This document shows, piece after piece, positions 1 to 13,496 of a DNA stretch of 64,000 bases. The stretch is from the NCBI GenBank assembly GCA_021234155.1, contig JAJEKV010000010.1:12925339-12989338 (forward strand). Reading direction: 5' to 3'. Below the pieces are notes generated by a model that saw only the letters and a program-made list of their open reading frames with translations, did not search any database and was not told where the DNA came from. The position numbers were made by a program, and so were the translations under genes. The DNA comes from Isoetes taiwanensis. Lineage: Eukaryota > Streptophyta > Lycopodiopsida > Isoetales > Isoetaceae. Numbering within the stretch: the first letter of the stretch is position 1; every line of letters begins with the position of its first letter.

Positions 1-273
1 AGCATATTATTGGCTCAAAATCAGCCTTCAATAAGTTTCCTACACACCGGTCACTCAGGGCCATTTCCGCTTTTGATTCTCGGCGTCGTCAATCTGTTTA
101 GTTCAAGTATCCAATTCCTCGAAGCAATTAGTCACGGACATTTATCCGTATTCATCCGATCAATGCATTTTCTAGCTGTGTTTTTTGCATTCGCTCACAC
201 TGGATCACACTTTATGTCGCCCTTATTCCCAACTGTTCAATTTGATTCATGTCTAAAGGCCTCTCGACCTACT

Positions 274-1872
274 TCACAAATAGTTCAGTGAGCCTTTCGT
301 GGCCTTTTGGATTGGAAAAATGGTACCCGGTGAAGGACCCAAATGACAGCCGGGATTCCATGGATGCAATTGGAGACTAATTCCGAGCCAATTCCCTTCA
401 AGATACCAAAAGAAAAGAGATCCAAGCGTATTCAAATAAATTCGTGCATCCTCCAATACGTGAGTGAATCTTAGAAACCGGGACCGCTTTTGGCTATTGT
501 TGTGCATGAGCAGAAAAATCTCGAAAGGATAGACAAAGAATAGAAGTCCCCGTGCAATGGACAGTATCAATATGTTCTCACATTCGGCTAACTTCCCGAA
601 CGAGATGTGAAATGGTAAACTGGAGGCACCCTCAACCTCTCCAAGCAAATACATGCTGGAAGGAAATTATGATGAAATTGCAGCCCCTTTGTTGGGGGCT
701 TGAAGTGGAGCCGAGACAACTAAAGAACAAAATGGATAAGTCAGTAAGCTAAATTTAAAGATGAAGGAGGCTTGTAGCGCCAGTACAAAATTCCCAACCA
801 TCAAGTTGGCAAAGTATGATGTAATGGAAGAAGTTAAATATGGTGTTACCCTCTCGATAATCCAATACCAAAGCCGCATATAGTGAATTTGGCAATGAAG
901 CTTCGAGGTCGCGTAAGGTAATTTTGCATGCCAATTACTCGTATCTTTCATGAATGACAGCTTTTTTGAAACTGCTGGGAACAGAGCGCAGTGATTTGAA
1001 GCAGACCACCGTTGATCCACCCAATTCAAACAATGATAACACACGGAAATCCAAGCAACCCAGTTGATGCCAGTAAAGTCTCCAACCAATAGGATAAATC
1101 TACAGGAAACTGCGTATTCTTCAAGTCCTAGACTCTGCGCTAAAGTGATGTAATCACTGAAGCCGGTGGAAACCTACAAGGCAGAAAGAAGTCTGTGTTG
1201 CAAATAGGATGAGGAGCATTGCAATGGGAATATCACGTATGCGCACATTTGGGGACACAGAGGTGAAGAAATTAGATTTTCTCTGGAAGAAGGAAGTGCA
1301 AGAAAAATTCGAGTTGGTCGTGAATTGGAAACAATAAGATCTCTGCAAATGGGCTCTAGGTACCTGCGTGAGTCAATGGTATCGCGAACACCTAAAGCAT
1401 ATGTGAAATGACAAAGGAGACCTTGCTCGAATTCGCCAGCAAACTTGCCGCCAAAACCGTAATTGTCGCTGTCTTTCAGCTTATTTTCGTACTTTTTGTA
1501 GAATTTTTGAATCATTACAAAATCATCCAAAGATTTCAATATTAAAAGAAGTTGTAATGTTCTATTATTTAGCATTAAATATTGTAGCCATCCAAATTCG
1601 TAGTTAGCTTTAAGCTCCCTCCACTCTTGCATGCCCCTTTCATAATAGCGCGGTGGAGAGAGTCGCGGAACCAAAGCCAACGCTTCAGCCAAGCTCTTCT
1701 TCAGTTCCTCTCTTCTGAAGTTCCTATCAAACTCCCACCCACCCACATCTTCTATCTTCCTCCAAGAAGCCCTACTATTCTGAAATTCCCATGATACCCG
1801 CCTACCTCCAAAGCATGAGGTTCTTCCGCATGTTAGAAGGGGACCTTCCGCAGCTTTTATAATCACTGCCAA
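274..1872 (-). pseudogene. unrecognised plant gene remnant
   Basis: Seen: the minus strand is open from 1872 to 1174 (232 codons), then open again from 1089 to 667 and 654 to 274 with isolated stops between. Residues about 35-175 of the first part have strong coding character: charged helices, motifs such as WRKIEDVGGWEF, LVPRLSPPRYYE and ILKSLDDFVMIQKFYKKYE. A good donor (ACGCAG|GTACCT) lies near 1360 and a pyrimidine-rich acceptor (CCTTGTAG) near 1180, so the first open segment probably reads into an intron. The remainder contains hydrophobic stretches that could be membrane segments or a wrong frame. I do not recognise the family. Whether it is a live multi-exon gene or a remnant cannot be decided here. 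Confidence 0.4.
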
Positions 1873-2822
1873 ATTTTAGAGAATATTTTTCGCCAAAAGA
1901 AAATCATAGAAGACTCTTCGGACGAAGTGGAGCAAGAAGAAAAGCTGTAGTTTTCATCTCCCACTGGCCCAAATTGTGGAGACTCCTGCTGGAAGTTATG
2001 TCTCACAAGGTTATTCGCCGCGTGCCTTCAAAAGAAGTGAGACCATATCGCTTTTATTCAATGGGCATTTCTCGTGGATCGTGAGGTTTTGGAATGGGCA
2101 GCAAATCGCAGACAGACATATGGAGTGTGTCTATTTGAAGTTACAGAAATGTGGTGCTCCATCAAATCTGTAGTCCAACCTTCAGATCTGCGGTCCCTTT
2201 CTATAATTCACTCTCTCTACTTTTGTTATGCATTTTCTTTTATAAAATGCCTTTGTTTCTCGTTAAATGGCATGGTCGCCATATTCTTTTTCTCATATGA
2301 TTGTTTGCTCGTTCACAGTTGAAAACAAATGCCAATGTATTCATGCAGATTCTGGTATCATTGGAAGGTGTGCGACTTGTTTTTTAGTATAGTGAAGTCA
2401 TTTGATCACTTAGTTTCCCAACAAATGTCAATATTTGAAATTGTGTATTTCATATGCCCAAGTAATCTCTTTTATGAATAAACTTCTTTTCAAACTTGTT
2501 TTGTGTACAAATGATTTTTCCCGCCTAAGTTCCTTCTAAATTCAGAAGTCACAGACCTACTAATTCAGAATAAAGTTGTTCAAGATTTCTAAGTGAAATA
2601 TTTTGAGGCTCTAAATGGAAACTTAGTTTTAAACTCAATCACTTATTTAATATAAATGTAAAGAAATGCCCGACAAATAAGTAAAGATAGCGTAGATGGA
2701 TAAGAATTGACATTTGAATTTTATTTTTGTCTGTTAAAAAACAATCATGTGATCACATGTCCATCCGTGATTTTCAAATAACACGTGCCTCATTTGATCA
2801 CCTTGTTTTTTTTAATGACCGC
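1873..2822. other. AT-rich intergenic DNA
   Basis: No gene, RNA or repeat that I can support. Short open frames here have no coding character. Confidence 0.4.
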
Positions 2823-3032
2823 TCATGGCTTCGCTTCATAGTAGAAACTGGTGGGAGGATCATCCTCACTGGCGATGTCCCACTCTTTGTGTTCCATTGA
2901 AAGGTATTCGCAAACACAAATATGCTGTATGACTTTGGAAGTTACACATGCACGCAAGTGTTTCAATTCCGGCCTTTCCTTAACAATCCCAAATCCATTC
3001 TCCACACACACTCTGTAAATCCTTTTGTTGAA
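2823..3032 (-). CDS. 3'-terminal exon of an unrecognised gene
   Basis: Seen: an acceptor (TACGGCAG) on the minus strand is followed by 70 codons, including the stop, in phase 0. The peptide starts FNKRIYRVCVENGFG and ends FYYEAKP. It contains four cysteines, in RVCVEN, RACVTS and ICVCEY, and an acidic DIASEDDPP stretch near the end. Codon use and amino-acid balance look like coding sequence. Upstream exons should lie to the right of 3033 but I could not identify them. Family unknown. Confidence 0.4.
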   Translation of the reverse strand, partial: FNKRIYRVCVENGFGIVKERPELKHLRACVTSKVIQHICVCEYLSMEHKEWDIASEDDPPTSFYYEAKP

Positions 3033-4477
<1,445 letters not shown>

Positions 4478-4674
4478 AATCAAATTAAATGTCAAAATGC
4501 TACTTAATTCTCGTCGATCTATTTTGTATGGCCTTCTCGCCATATATTTGTATCTTAAGAACAGTTATCCTGATCTCAAGAATGTAGGGATTCGAGAAAA
4601 AAAATTCGATGTCTATCTTTTATTTTGCCCTTTAACGCATATTGCCAAGCCATGAGAATATTATCTCTCAAGAT

Positions 4675-4724
4675 TCTCATATGCTATACGTTATAAAAAT
4701 TATCTCTCGTCGTATAGCATGAGA
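4675..4724. repeat. inverted repeat (hairpin)
   Basis: The arms TCTCATATGCTATACG (4675-4690) and CGTATAGCATGAGA (4711-4724) are complementary apart from one extra AT step. They flank a ~20-base loop. Further ATCTCTC/GAGAGAT complementarity lies just outside. Could be a MITE remnant; no target duplication was found. Confidence 0.7.
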
Positions 4725-7700
4725 GATAAAAAATTTTGGAGCATGTGGCCAATGCTAGAGAGAGGTTAGGAAGAGAATGAGAAGGAAGATTGAGGCAACT
4801 ATTGGATGGGCTATTTAGGCCATGATTACATGGATTGCAGCCAAGGCCAAACGACTTGGGACCTCAAACGAAGGGAGGTTGCATATGCACACAATTAAAA
4901 TATTATACCAAGTAAGGTGGGTTCTCCTTCCATTTTTTCCAACCATGTGCCAAATTGTCTGATATACTCTCCAACATCCAAGTGAGCTATGAAAGAGAAG
5001 TCTTTAATTCCATGATGCTTAGCAGTCCAGGAGATCTTCCTAGAACGACGCAAGTAATTAATTCTCTTCCATGTACCATATTAGCACCATGCAGTTCAAG
5101 AGTACATATATAATTGCAAGTTTGCAACCAATACCATCCTGATAATCATCTCCTGGTATAGATTGAAGAAATAATTGCAGCATCAGGCAAACATACTGAG
5201 CCTGAAAACATGATGCATGGATTGCACTAATGGATAACAATTCTGAGGCACAAATGTTATAGACTCATCTATCTAATTCATTCTCCAAGGGAGATGGATT
5301 AGCTAGATGGTAGATGTATATGAGGAGGAACATGCATTTCGATTTTTGTGCACGCGACAGTACGATGAGATTGTGATTGAATTTTTTATTTTGAAAGTTC
5401 ATAATCCTATGTTACTTCATATGGAACTGATAAAATTTAATGTTAAATGTCATTCTTAATGCATCGAATAATCGACATATATAAGCGATTGGAGAGTCCA
5501 CAGTAAGTTGAACAGTCAACTCCTCTGCATGCATCCTTGACCCCTACTGACTGTTTAAGATTTTTAGTTGATGGATATAAGAAACACTCCATTATTCATG
5601 GGGGATAACCCGGGGATCCCTATACCCCGTTATTTGCTTCAAGTCTGTATGGAAATGTCTACTGAGCTATCAGATGCTAGCAGGCAAGTTGAGCATGTAG
5701 CTCGTCTTCTTGGGAGCAAAACCATGAAGTGGTGGATTCGGCCACCAAGAGGCTATTATTTCCACCAAAGTAAAAAAATATTATGATCATAAGCTCACAC
5801 CTGCTAGGGTTTTGGTTAGACTTAGGGGGTTAAACCTTAATGGTCTTGGTTACACTAAAATTTAGTTTAATCCCCCGTTTAGATATGCCTTGGTTACCTC
5901 TTTAACTATCCCTAAAATTTGCATTTGGGTTTATCCCCCGCCCCCGAGCACATTTAAGTTCCATTAAAAAAAGTGAGAACGGAGATTGTGGAAGAAAATG
6001 CCAGCGATGGAGCTTGCGTCTGCGATATTGACCGCCAGATCATTTCTTAAAGTAAAAACCATTTTTTATGCTCAATGTGATGGAGTCTTTGTCTTTACTG
6101 ATCAACAAAAAATTATATTACATCGCAGCTTGCAAAAGCATGGCAGAAACAAGATCCTTTTGCTTCTACTTGCACACAACAAAGGCTTACACTGCGTTTG
6201 AAAAAATTATCAATGAAATTATCTATGAAAGTACATGTGGCAATCAACGATCAAAGCCTGGATGGATGCAATCGTCCCGATGGCCTCGAAAGTAAGAACT
6301 ATTGGCTGTCTTACTGAAGACGTACGCATCTACTTGAGATATGCACTAGTAACTACGTGAATTGCACCTTGCCTCCCTACCAGGACCATCCAGTTTATGC
6401 TCCACCCTTCACACTGCAGATCAATATCCATTTGCATGGGAATAGCTCCTCTGCCAATCTTAATAGCAAGCTAGAAGACCTATGAGTTTTGGTAAAGGTA
6501 CTGAGGCCGGATGCAATGTTATGTACCGACTACCCTGCGTCCAATTTACAAATATTCAACCTATAGTTTCTTCATCATGAAAGTACATCCTTTCTATGAA
6601 AAATATACTATCGTGAAAATTTTGTGACATTCATAAATACCGTATTTCAGCAAAGTGATTTCTTAAAATGTACAGTCGCACCAAAATGCACCAAGACGGA
6701 TGATCAAGATAATAAAGACAAGATTACATTAAATCATACAAGACGATGATCAATATATGCAAATAGCTTGGCATGCATTACTTATGCTCGCTTGGGTCCA
6801 ATGTTTCTTCCATGTCATTTTTCAAGAGACTATAATGTTCGCTTCTAAATTTCCATTTCCACCACAACTATTATCAACTTTATCAAGTTGTTGTAGTACT
6901 ACTAGTGGTATCCATATAATGCAGTACAAGAAACAATATCACTGCAATCAGTCCCACACCTGCGAAGGTACCACAGAAATAGAGTTTCAAGCCACGTTAA
7001 TGTATCAAATTTTTAATTTATGTGTTAAATTTGTTGATATTAGGCATCTATCTTGAGCAAAGGAAGCAGTGACATTTTTGAATTCTAATTTTGCCTCACA
7101 TTTATGTGAATCACATGGTGGATGGGCGTAAATGGGCTTGCAACTTCTGTAAGCACGAAAACCCATCATGGTTGAACTTGGGAATACTCAGATTTGGATT
7201 TTTCTGAATCGGTTATCTCATGATGGGGTGTTGGGTTTTGTCTCTGGAGCTGCAATCAATCAATACGCTTCTGCGATGAATAATTGTATTCACATCGCGG
7301 TCAAGGGGAAAAGTAGCAGAGTACTCGTTTGTCTCACATAAAGCTACCAACCATGCTATGACGCTCCGGCTGTACACTCTATACACCCCTAACATCCTAA
7401 AAAGCAAATTCAATCTCTACAAAATTTAACAGCAGAAAGAGCTTTGAGTTTGTTGCATGAGATGACATCATATTCCAGCATCAATTCGTGTATATATATC
7501 GTCAAGCGCAGCGATATGCATGCATAGATATCAACTACATAATTATTGTTACAGATATTGTTAAATAATTTGACAAACAATTTTACCAAACTTCTCTGTA
7601 GATTAAATGCATCACTTATTGATATACTACTGATAAAACCTAAGCAAAGAAGTTAGTATTTAACCACACAGCATGGCATTTTAAATCCTGTGCTATTCAG

Positions 7701-8362
7701 AACATGTATTAGATCACTAACCTCTCAAACATATCTTACGTCACCTCAAATTTAAAGAAGGAAATAATTCTAATAAGTCATAATCATGAAAACACAGCAC
7801 ACGTACAATAACAAATACAAAACAAATGAGAATCTGAGAAGAGAGACAAACATGTCCATTGTAAAACACATCACTGGCTACAAATACCATGCCAGCAGTG
7901 GAGTGGTGAGGGCCACCAAAGGTGGATATAGAAAACCCCCACCAATCCGCTTTGATTGACAACGAAACAGAAACACCTTGCTACTTACAACGTATAGCCA
8001 CACCCAACAGTGTATACCTCTCAACACACTGAATACGTAAAGCCACCTTACATTACGCAGGTTTAATTGCATGATTTTAGAATAATGGATGCCGTACAAA
8101 AACAATCACGAGATAAGTGTAATGGAGCCTGGGTTGGGTTTCTCCAGAACTGAAAAGACTGGGTAGATTTGCCTCCATGACCTCAGTGGTATACCGCCTT
8201 TCCTACCCCTCAAAAAAAAATATGTTCTCTGTCCAATATACTTTTACCTGCCATTGTTTCCAAAAAGCGCCTAGGCTTGATTCAAAAATGCACAGATTAA
8301 TTCGCAATGCAGGTGTGATGCGTAAAACACAGCTTGTGCGGGTTGTTTCAAAGGCAGCTTGT
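4725..8362. other. gene-poor AT-rich region
   Basis: No coding region I can support. A 72-codon plus-strand frame at 5568-5786 is preceded by a T-rich AG acceptor-like site, but its peptide matches nothing I know. Confidence 0.35.
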
Positions 8363-8640
8363 TTAAGCAAAATCTTTCCCACGTAGGACTCTTGTACACA
8401 CTGCGATTCCCTGATCATCCACCTCTGCTTCAGATAAACTTTGAACTGTTTCTTTGGGTTCTGCAGTTGGTCCTGTCTGAGGAGGTAACTTCCAGCTCTC
8501 ATCATGCACCTCTGGTAGGCTGCATAAAGATCTAACACGCCCGTAAGCCTCCTTCAATGCGGCCTCTGGCAACTGATCATTCAACTGCCCAGCTGCAATA
8601 GTTATCAGATTTTCAACTCCATACTCCTTCATCCCTTAGA
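8363..8640 (-). CDS. probable coding exon, unrecognised
   Basis: Seen: an acceptor-like TCTTGCAG lies just upstream on the minus strand. An open frame of 89 codons from the ATG at 8632 contains KEYGVENLITIAAGQL, LPEAALKEAYGRV and VHDESWKLPPQTG, then stops at 8363. The frame has a TAA directly before that ATG, so either ATG 8632 is a true start or one base is wrong near the exon border. It may be the last exon of the minus-strand gene whose earlier exons appear at 9.37-10.17 kb. Confidence 0.4.
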
Positions 8641-9369
8641 CACCCTGCAAGATTAGACTCAGTAACGTGTATTCCCAAACGAAAATAAAGTGCTTAAAAA
8701 TGAAAAGCAGATAATAAAAGAAATTAAGTCATTAATCCTCTCACGTTCTTCCCTCACATACTTATTTGTCTAAAGTTCACTCTTACATACAAATGTGTGT
8801 CTATCTAAATGTCTTCAAAAAAGTGCATACAGCAATGTATGAAATGTCTAAAGCACCTAAAATCTTACCTAGATACAAAACCTACATGCATCTGTGTTTC
8901 GCTTAACTACCAAGAATAAGTCTCAAAACAATTTTTCATCGTAAGCACAAGACAGCAACAAATAAATGAGACTGCAAGCACAATGTATCAAAAAATGCAT
9001 TTCCTGCTGATAAATGAACAAAAGGAACTAGATAACTGGGAGCTTATATGATTGAATACATACAAGCTTTGAGACGCTCTGTAGACACATAGACATTCTT
9101 TGTACCTAACACTGAGGATTGCATGAGTTAAATATGGAAGAAGCTTTTCCAGCAGCGTTAGGGAGACATTGATTTATGTCATTCCACACAAAGCCCGTTC
9201 TGCTTCTTCACAAACAAACCTTATCTTGGAGAGGCCCAAGCAAAAGCCGTAAATAACTGTCAATACAGTGCGAAATGTAAGTTAGTTTGAGTAGTACAGG
9301 ATTTTGAAATCTCTAGAACTTCAAACATAGAAACATAACCTGAGGTTAACACTAAACTAGAAGAAGGCT

Positions 9370-9407
9370 CACCAAAGAATCCATGGCTTCCAACATTTGA
9401 TCAGATA
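9370..9407 (-). CDS. possible short internal exon
   Basis: The minus strand shows an acceptor-like ATTCAAAG, then codons for VSDQMLEAMDSL, then a consensus donor GTGAGC. It lies between the exons at 8.4 and 9.84-10.17 kb on the same strand. The assignment rests on splice signals and a plausible peptide only. Confidence 0.25.
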
Positions 9408-9842
9408 CGCTTTGAATAAGTCAGCAGAAGCCATTATTGAAGTCTTGATTAAGCACTTTGGGTTCTTCATAGCTTTGATAAACCAAGCAAAACAAACCTT
9501 CTGTTTAGGGCCTTGATACAGTTAGAAAATACCAGTACTAAATCGTTGAACCTTCTGGAAAAAGCGCAGGTCTAGATAATTACAATATGTCAGCGATGGC
9601 AGAACTATGGAAATATCGAGATCTGACGGACGTTATTCGAGCTTCCAATACAGCTGTCCATTCCTTTGAATCCAATCTATCCAATAGCGTCTACAGGTTT
9701 AAATGAATCATTAGGAACAAATCTTACTAATGCTAGAAATCTAAAAGTCTCTCAAGAAACGTGGAGTAAGTTGTAGAACAACATACATTGACTTCATCAT
9801 CGACATCTTCCAAGGCCTTCTAAATCTCTGAAAGTGGTATAT

Positions 9843-10166
9843 TCACTTCTTGAGGATTAGTTCAACTACAGCATCCGCGGGGAACTTGGAACCCATTTCG
9901 CAGGTCGGGAAGCTGGGGACCCTGTAAACACCTAGTACTGGCTTGATTTGTTTAAATTTTCTATCATTTCCACTGCAGGCAGCACCTTCATAGTAGCCTT
10001 CTTCTGCTAGCTACAGTTCGCCGCCTGAGATGAGTGCTATTAAGTTCTCAACTTCTGAGGGCTGTCTGAGATATGAAAACAAGTATCGAATACCCAGAAA
10101 GACCAATATACCACCAAATGCTCCTGCTCCAAAACAAAAAATGATGCGCCCAGCACCGAGAAACCT
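9843..10166 (-). pseudogene. membrane-protein exon with in-frame TAG
   Basis: Seen: an acceptor (CTTTTCCAG) on the minus strand opens a single frame of 108 codons ending at TGA 9845-9843. It is interrupted only by one TAG at 10013-10011. The first 25 residues form a clear hydrophobic, glycine-rich membrane segment (IIFCFGAGAFGGILVFLGI). After the TAG come GYYEGAACSGNDRKFKQ and YRVPSFPTCEMGSKFPADA, which look like folded protein. A putative first exon with an ATG at 10446 lies upstream. The family is not recognised. The TAG could be a mutation, a base-call error or an intron I misread. Confidence 0.4.
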
Positions 10167-11127
10167 CTGGAAAAGGGCTCAAACAAAGATCAAGAGGGCT
10201 TCCCGGTAAGAATGAGTAAAAGAACAAACCTATAACAGAAATGTGTTTGAGAATAAAATGTGGCTTAGATCTAAAAGTATAAGCAAATCTTGCAGAAAAA
10301 GAAGGCAAAACATACGATTTTTCCCAAATTTTCGAGCGAAAAGCACTGCTGGAATCCGCAACTCCTGGGTGCAGATCGTGAAGAAGCGTAAAATGGATCG
10401 AAGCTGCCTGATAGCCGGACCTGATTTGCTTAGGCAGCTGGTCCAAAGATATTGAAGTGAAAGAAGAGGCCGCGAACTTGGGAAGCCCTTCTATCGCAGA
10501 AAGATCGAATGGACGGTCTAGATCTATCCGAATAGTACCGCATGACCTTCTGAATATGATATTTTAAAACGGCTCAGATCCGTTAACCTAGGGATGGTAG
10601 TGGACCCACGTGGGCTATACTTTATGTATATTTTAAACGGTATTCACCTGGAAAGGAAATGTTAATGGCTATGATTTAATTCAAAAATGCTCGCGGTTTT
10701 CTCAAACTTTGCCTTGCTTTAATCCGAAGCTACTTTGACATGCTAAAAGCATCAACAAATACGGGATGATTAACAAAGCAAAAGAAAAAGGCAATGTTAA
10801 TTAAAAAAAAAGATAGTGCAATTTTTCTAATAATAAAGATGCAAGCACTCTTTGTTGATTTATATCCAGCCTACTCCAATTATAGTTCACTTAAAATCTT
10901 CATTTTATTTAATCACCATACTAAAAGGCTATTTTACTTGCTATATCTATTTATTTATTCGGTGATTGGGTCCATTATTGATTGGTCTCTGTAGACAATA
11001 ATAATCATTCACTTCGATTCAATTACATTTACTTATTTATCTATTTGTTTATTTATTCGAGAGTTATTTTTTATGCGATGCTATTTTACATCCTCTGAGA
11101 TGAAAATTGGTTTGGATCCCATTAAAT

Positions 11128-11407
11128 CATAAGTGCGCACGACGACGCCCATATCCTAAGCCAAATATGTAAAATTGTTTGTGGCACACATACATCTGAA
11201 CTGAAGCTGCCCGCCACATCACAACAGGTTGTCACCTCCTCCTTCACCAATGTTGAGGGACACAACAACACCATCATAGTGGCGGGCAATTGTTTTAATA
11301 ATACTCCTACGAAACCCCCACGTCTTGTCCCTGTGTTTACATTACTAACTAGCACCAACCTGCAAAAATTTGACCCAATTCTACTTGTTAGTTGGCTTAT
11401 TCTTTAA
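11128..11407 (+). pseudogene. coding fragment, unrecognised
   Basis: A plus-strand frame without an ATG runs 92 codons to a TAA at 11405-11407. The peptide has good coding balance, for example HDDAHILSQICKIVCG, LKLPATSQQVVTSSFTNVEG and NTIIVAGNCFNN. It may be an exon of a broken gene; no splice borders are convincing. Confidence 0.3.
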
Positions 11408-11853
11408 AGCACATAACTACTATATTACATATTACAGTTTCTTCAAGCACAATGAATGTTGGTTGAGTTTTGTGTTTGATAAAGTAATTGGTATATACAT
11501 ATAATAAAACCCCTTTTTATTTATGTTATTCGTAATTAACTATTCGCCGGGGCCAAAATAATTATTTTAGCAGTCTCCACTAGTTGGGGTCTGATCAAGT
11601 AATTGCTTAGTGTGCTCATGGCCATCTAACAAAAATTGTCCTTGTTCCTTAGGAATTGTACAAGGGCAATGCAATATTATATAGCTACTCCAATGATTTA
11701 AGCGAACTTATAACAACCTATGGTCATTGAATAGGTGGTATTAAGAGCCGCTTCATTCTTATTTTCCATCTTGACTAAGCCATGAGCTCGCAAGTAACAT
11801 TCATATGAGCCTGTGCCACCAACTTGCATGTTTGTGTTCATGCTTGTATGTAA

Positions 11854-12048
11854 ATGATGGCACTTTTTGATACTATAAAGGAATTGGATGAGGCGGCTTG
11901 TAAACTATGTGAAAATTACATAATAAATGAGGCCAAGTTCGATTTGAAGTATGTGGTTGATGAATCATGCACCTGTTGCTGCTATGAGGGCCATCTTGGC
12001 TGTGCAATAATAAAAGACAGATGCCCTGGGACATTATTTAGCTTATAA
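11854..12048 (+). CDS. small Cys-rich open frame
   Basis: 64 codons starting at ATG 11854, with two cysteine-rich stretches (ACKLCENY, then SCTCCCYEGHLGCA). Nothing upstream or downstream supports expression and no family is recognised. Could be a remnant exon or chance. Confidence 0.2.
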   Translation: MMALFDTIKELDEAACKLCENYIINEAKFDLKYVVDESCTCCCYEGHLGCAIIKDRCPGTLFSL

Positions 12049-12559
12049 TTTGATACCGCCTCGCTTTTTACATTCATATGTTGGAATATAAGCTAATTTG
12101 AATGTTTGTTTGCAGCTACATCCGCTTATCAAGCTTTGGAATAGATGCAATATGCCATGTCTATTTGTATCAATCTTTCCTTTTTGTCGCTATCTTGCAA
12201 TATTGGTATTTGCTTGTTGGTCTTGGGTAAAAGCACGCTAGGGTGATAAAATATTGGGTCATTTTTAATACATATACATTTTAGAAATGTATAATAATTA
12301 CCGTGAATTTTGGTTTTTTTTCGAACGAAAATAAGTAACGGAAAATTCTCCAATTCTTTTCTTCCCCCGCTCTTGTTTCTTTTGTCCTTTGATCTCTCTC
12401 GCTTTACCCCCTCTGATCCGCACCTCAATCTCTTGCGTAGTGTTTAATTAAAGACGCCTTCCAAGTCGCCAAGGCTCATTCTCAACAAATCAAATGTACA
12501 ATCGCCTTCTTCCTAGTTTTTCTTTTCTTTTTAATTTATTACTTTAGGTTTTTGTTTAC

Positions 12560-13496
12560 ATGTGCAAGCTCGATTGTTGCACCTTTTTAGGACAATTCAA
12601 AAAAGATATTTGTTGTTGCATTGCGTATAGACAATGGCAAAGACCGCTTTGGGGTCCGTCGAACTCCCGCAAGACATTCTCCAGGAGGACCCTTGATCTA
12701 TCAGAGAATCCGGGACTATGTCACACCGGGATTTTGCAAGAAAACAAAGGAAAGGGAAAAGAAACAAAAGAGAACAATGAGATCACAATAATAAGCTTCC
12801 TTGATGTCAATGAAGATACATGAGCTCAAAGAATCGAGAGAAGACCCAAAATGAGACAAGACTCAAAACTCATCTAAAAAACTAGAGCACTAGCTCTACT
12901 CATATATATAGTACAATGGCCTTTGGCCCAATATAGACACTGGGATCGATTTCGCAGTGCCGACTCAAAGGGAGGCCTCGATGGTGGAATGCCGGGTGCT
13001 CTTGAAAAGCCTCGGAATGATTTGACGCTGCCGCGGATTCGCCATCACTTGTCCGGAAGGCCAGCCTTGTTGACGCCAAGCGTGGTCTTTGTTCCGGGTT
13101 CGCTTGGTCTTCACGAGCCTTTGACGACCGACCCGCCGTTGTGGGATCCTTGGCCCCGACTTGGTTTGTCGAGGCATGAATAGTCCCCGTACTGTGAGGC
13201 ACAGGACTAACAAAGACACCAAAGAAGAGTGCTGCCCCATGACGGCCCTAAAATCTCCTGTGGCTTCCAAAGGTGAACACATTTGAAGTCCGGAAGTCCC
13301 GGGCCAGAGTAACGAACCAAATGAGGAAAAAAGATTTTCTCAAGGGATCTCGCTTAATATGAAATTCAAGGAAAAATTTGCGTGAGTACAACTCTTAGTG
13401 ACAGGTTTGGGATCTAAGGAACCTACCAACGATACAAGGATGAGCCGGTGAAGTTGGAAGACTGTGCAGAATTTTTCAAGTGGTAATGAAGTTTTC
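12560..13496. repeat. GC-richer sequence flanking the gypsy element, probable old repeat
   Basis: From about 12.63 kb the base composition becomes GC-rich and CpG-bearing, unlike the AT-rich DNA to the left. It contains no intact frame and resembles decayed LTR or other repeat sequence. I cannot name the family. Confidence 0.25.
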